Assembly: GCA_030146725.1 (NCBI GenBank)
Contig: JASLBJ010000208.1
Location: forward strand, 1 to 7,316
Source: Sphingomicrobium sp.
Lineage (GTDB): Bacteria > Pseudomonadota > Alphaproteobacteria > Sphingomonadales > Sphingomonadaceae
Direction of reading: 5' to 3'
DNA: 7,316 nucleotides
In this document: positions 6,193 through 7,316 of the stretch, piece after piece
Layout of the letters: each line of letters starts with the position of its first letter
Numbering within the stretch: the first letter of the stretch is position 1
Position numbers and translations under genes: made by a program
The notes under the pieces: model-generated
Databases searched by the model: none
Seen by the model: only the letters and a program-made list of their open reading frames with translations
What the model was told of the DNA's origin: nothing

Positions 6193-6555
6193 TTACTCAG
6201 GGCTGTTGTCCTCGTCCTCGTCCTTGTCCACCAGCACTGTTGCAAGGAGGACCGCGGCGGCAGCGCCGCCGAGGCCAAGCAGAAGCGGCGAGATGCCGAA
6301 GCCAGCGGCAACCTCAACGGGCGGCGGCGCGATCGGCGGCGGCGGCTCGGAAACAGCCATTGGCATTGCGTCGGCGACGGGTAGGACGCAGCCCTGCGCC
6401 GGACCGGCTTGGCTTGCTGCAGCGGCCGCAGCAACGGAAGCTCCGCACAAAGCGGCACGCGACGCATCCGAACCAAGGGCGCTAAGCGCAACCAAGGGGC
6501 TTGATCCGGAGATTGTGCCGCCCCGCTCGAGTGACGCTGCCTGGAGGTCCGTCAC
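6193..6555 (-). CDS. Small single-pass membrane protein with proline-rich linker and acidic tail, function unknown
   Basis: The product, 120 residues, matches no family I can name. An Ala/Ser-rich N-terminal half contains a weakly hydrophobic patch (CGASVAAAAAAS, 37-48) and GCVLPV. A proline-rich linker follows (SEPPPPIAPPPVEV, 69-82), then one clear membrane segment (about 88-109: ISPLLLGLGGAAAAVLLATV) and an acidic tail (DKDEDEDNSPE). The tail is acidic, not basic, so this is not a PEP-CTERM sorting signal. The start is GTG 6553-6555; the frame is open back to the stop codon of the 128-residue gene but has no other usual start there. The GTG is only six bases beyond a terminator T-tract and has no Shine-Dalgarno sequence. 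The real start may be inside (for example ATG at residue 64 or 66), which would leave the linker, the membrane segment and the tail. The terminator behind it supports a real gene. Confidence 0.6.
   Translation of the reverse strand: MTDLQAASLERGGTISGSSPLVALSALGSDASRAALCGASVAAAAAASQAGPAQGCVLPVADAMPMAVSEPPPPIAPPPVEVAAGFGISPLLLGLGGAAAAVLLATVLVDKDEDEDNSPE
6208..6229. repeat. Short hexanucleotide repeat coding for the acidic tail
   Basis: GTCCTC is repeated about two and a half times in tandem, followed by the variant GTCCTTGTCC. On the coding strand this gives alternating GAC and GAG/AAG codons and hence the tail DKDEDED. Copy-number change would lengthen or shorten the tail by two residues without shifting the frame. 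Confidence 0.5.
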
Positions 6556-6560
6556 CCAAG

Positions 6561-6592
6561 CAAAAAACGGCCGCAGTCGCTTGCGGCCATCT
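6561..6592 (-). terminator. Strong rho-independent terminator after the 128-residue gene
   Basis: On the minus strand GGCCGCA (6588-6582) pairs perfectly with TGCGGCC (6575-6569) around an AGCGAC loop, with further weak pairs outside, and is followed by six T (6567-6562). It begins about 25 bases after the TAA at 6616-6618. It is the clearest terminator in the window and should separate the 128-residue gene from the 120-residue gene behind it. Confidence 0.88.
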
Positions 6593-6615
6593 GTAAGCGT
6601 GCGTTGAGCGACGGG

Positions 6616-7002
6616 TTAGCCGCGCTCGCCGCCCGTCTGCTGCATCGGGTTGGTGCCCGACGGGGTCCAGCGCGATGCCACCTGGCAGCTGCTCACCAAC
6701 GTGACCTGCTGGCCCGACTGGAACGCTGCCTGATACGGCCAGCACTCCTGACCGGTGCCGGTCTGAAGGCAGAGCTGCCCGTTGGCTGCGCTCCACGCGC
6801 CCTGAACCATGTTGCCCGAGGGGCTCATGATGCGAGCTGAGCCGCCCTGGTCGAAGTAGATCGTGTTGACGACACCGTTGGTCTCGACCTGCACGGCCTG
6901 GCCGGCGATCTCCGAACCCGGAACCCACTGTGCATAGGCCGCTCCGAGAGGTGCTCCGAGAAGAACCACACCCAGTGTCGCTGCAAACATGCCCTTACGC
7001 AT
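6616..7002 (-). CDS. Small secreted protein of unknown function
   Basis: The product has 128 residues. A classical Sec signal peptide is evident (MRKGMFAATLGVVLLGAPLG then AAYA), with likely cleavage after A24 before QWVPG. The mature part, about 104 residues, looks beta-rich: short alternating stretches such as QAVQVETNGVVNTIYFDQGG and ARIMSPSGNMVQGAW, then QLCLQTGTGQECWPY. Cysteines are C78, C87 and C106. The G-x-W followed by a Cys-Leu pattern recalls small periplasmic beta proteins such as DUF995, but that is a loose resemblance and I do not assign a function. ATG 7000-7002 is preceded by AGGAGG four bases away, so the start is firm. It has its own strong terminator and a 123-bp gap upstream, so it is probably a single-gene transcript. 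Export to the periplasm is well supported; the role is unknown. Confidence 0.85.
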   Translation of the reverse strand: MRKGMFAATLGVVLLGAPLGAAYAQWVPGSEIAGQAVQVETNGVVNTIYFDQGGSARIMSPSGNMVQGAWSAANGQLCLQTGTGQECWPYQAAFQSGQQVTLVSSCQVASRWTPSGTNPMQQTGGERG

Positions 7003-7006
7003 AAAC

Positions 7007-7012
7007 CCTCCT
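7007..7012 (-). promoter_or_regulatory. Ribosome binding site of the secreted-protein gene
   Basis: A perfect AGGAGG on the minus strand lies four bases before ATG 7000-7002. This is the best Shine-Dalgarno match in the window and suggests high translation. Confidence 0.75.
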
Positions 7013-7040
7013 GAAATTGCAGCCGGACGCCCAACCGCTC

Positions 7041-7068
7041 TCGATAATTTTGGCAGACTTCGCGTTAA
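7041..7068 (-). promoter_or_regulatory. Possible promoter of the secreted-protein gene
   Basis: On the minus strand TTAACG (7068-7063, four of six matches to a sigma-70 -35 box) is followed after 16 bases by TATCGA (7046-7041, a weak -10). The position, 39 bases before the start codon, fits, and this is the most AT-rich part of the gap. The match is weak and the call tentative. Confidence 0.3.
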
Positions 7069-7125
7069 CCGCTTATCTGGAGTTAAGTTGCACCATAATG
7101 GCCACAGTGCGCAAGATTCGAATAG

Positions 7126-7316
7126 CTACTGTGCCAAATCGAGCAGGTCGAAATGCGGAATAGCCACGTCGAACGCGGACCCGTTCTCGTCGACCATGCG
7201 ATAGCTCCCGCTCATCGCGCCTGACGGCGTGTCCAGCGGGCAACCCGAAACATAGTCGAAGCTGCAGCCAGGAGCGATCAGCGGCATTTCGCCGACGACA
7301 CCCTCCCCGTCCACTT
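7126..7316 (-). CDS. apaG: ApaG-family protein, C-terminal half (5' end outside the window)
   Basis: The visible 62 codons give GEGVVGEMPLIAPGCSFDYV, then SGCPLDTPSGAMSGSYRMVD and FDVAIPHFDLL. This is the ApaG signature: GVVGE-P-I-PG-F-Y-SG, L-TP-G-M-G-Y-M-D, then an IP-F ending, all within an immunoglobulin-like beta sandwich. ApaG is a small protein of about 125-130 residues, first linked to divalent cation homeostasis and ApaH in enterobacteria; its biochemical role is not settled. The frame runs off the right edge without a start, and a GTG at 7312-7314 is an internal valine. The stop is TAG 7126-7128. There is no obvious functional link to the EPS genes, so apaG probably marks the chromosomal backbone at the edge of the locus. 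Confidence 0.93.
   Translation of the reverse strand, partial: VDGEGVVGEMPLIAPGCSFDYVSGCPLDTPSGAMSGSYRMVDENGSAFDVAIPHFDLLDLAQ

Noticed and set aside
6208..6229. GTCCTC repeat as a CRISPR-like or satellite element
   Set aside because: It is too short and lies in frame inside a coding region, where it simply encodes alternating Asp and Glu/Lys.
6270..6300. PEP-CTERM/exosortase sorting signal in the 120-residue protein
   Set aside because: It has a C-terminal membrane segment but neither a PEP motif nor the basic end the signal needs; its tail is acidic.
7103..7133. Inverted repeat CACAGT / ACTGTG around the apaG stop as a terminator
   Set aside because: Only six pairs with a loop of about 19 bases and no T-tract follow; too weak to call.

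Overview
The window is GC-rich DNA, most likely from an alphaproteobacterium of the sphingomonad type. I infer this from the overall base and codon bias and the style of the proteins, not from any marker gene. Every gene I can support lies on the minus strand, so the biological reading direction is from position 7316 down to 1. From the high-coordinate end the order is: the 3' part of apaG, a small secreted protein, a strong intrinsic terminator, a small membrane protein with an acidic tail, a second similar terminator, then a five-gene exopolysaccharide (EPS) block that runs off the left edge.

EPS block (about 6012 down to 1). A 253-bp non-coding stretch (5940-6192) insulates the block from the upstream genes: it contains a terminator and a 26-bp imperfect palindrome that could be an operator. 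Then come a GT4-family glycosyltransferase (4797-5939), a PPP-family metallophosphatase (3936-4769), an outer-membrane polysaccharide export lipoprotein of the Wza/GumB (OPX) family (3169-3891), a Wzc/GumC-type co-polymerase fused to a bacterial tyrosine (BY) kinase (922-3129), and a membrane-anchored TPR-like protein (1 to about 908, truncated by the window edge). Gaps between these genes are only about 13 to 44 bp, as in an operon. The kinase controls chain length and export together with the OPX channel, the glycosyltransferase builds the repeat unit, and the phosphatase sits where a Wzb-type tyrosine phosphatase would usually be, so it is a candidate antagonist of the kinase.

Right part (6193-7316). 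Two small genes of unknown function precede the block. The 128-residue product has a clear Sec signal peptide. The 120-residue product has a proline-rich linker, one C-terminal membrane segment and an acidic tail. Each is followed by a hairpin plus T-tract on the coding strand, and the two hairpins resemble each other in sequence.

Main oddities. The leftmost gene has no ATG, GTG or TTG start ahead of its membrane anchor; the best-placed codon is ATA, lying between two G8 tracts in an imperfect tandem duplication that also covers the wzc stop codon. The 120-residue gene starts only about six bases after a terminator T-tract. No CRISPR array, tRNA, rRNA or insertion sequence was seen, and I found no clearly novel system; the kinase-phosphatase pairing and the repeated hairpins are the points most worth following.
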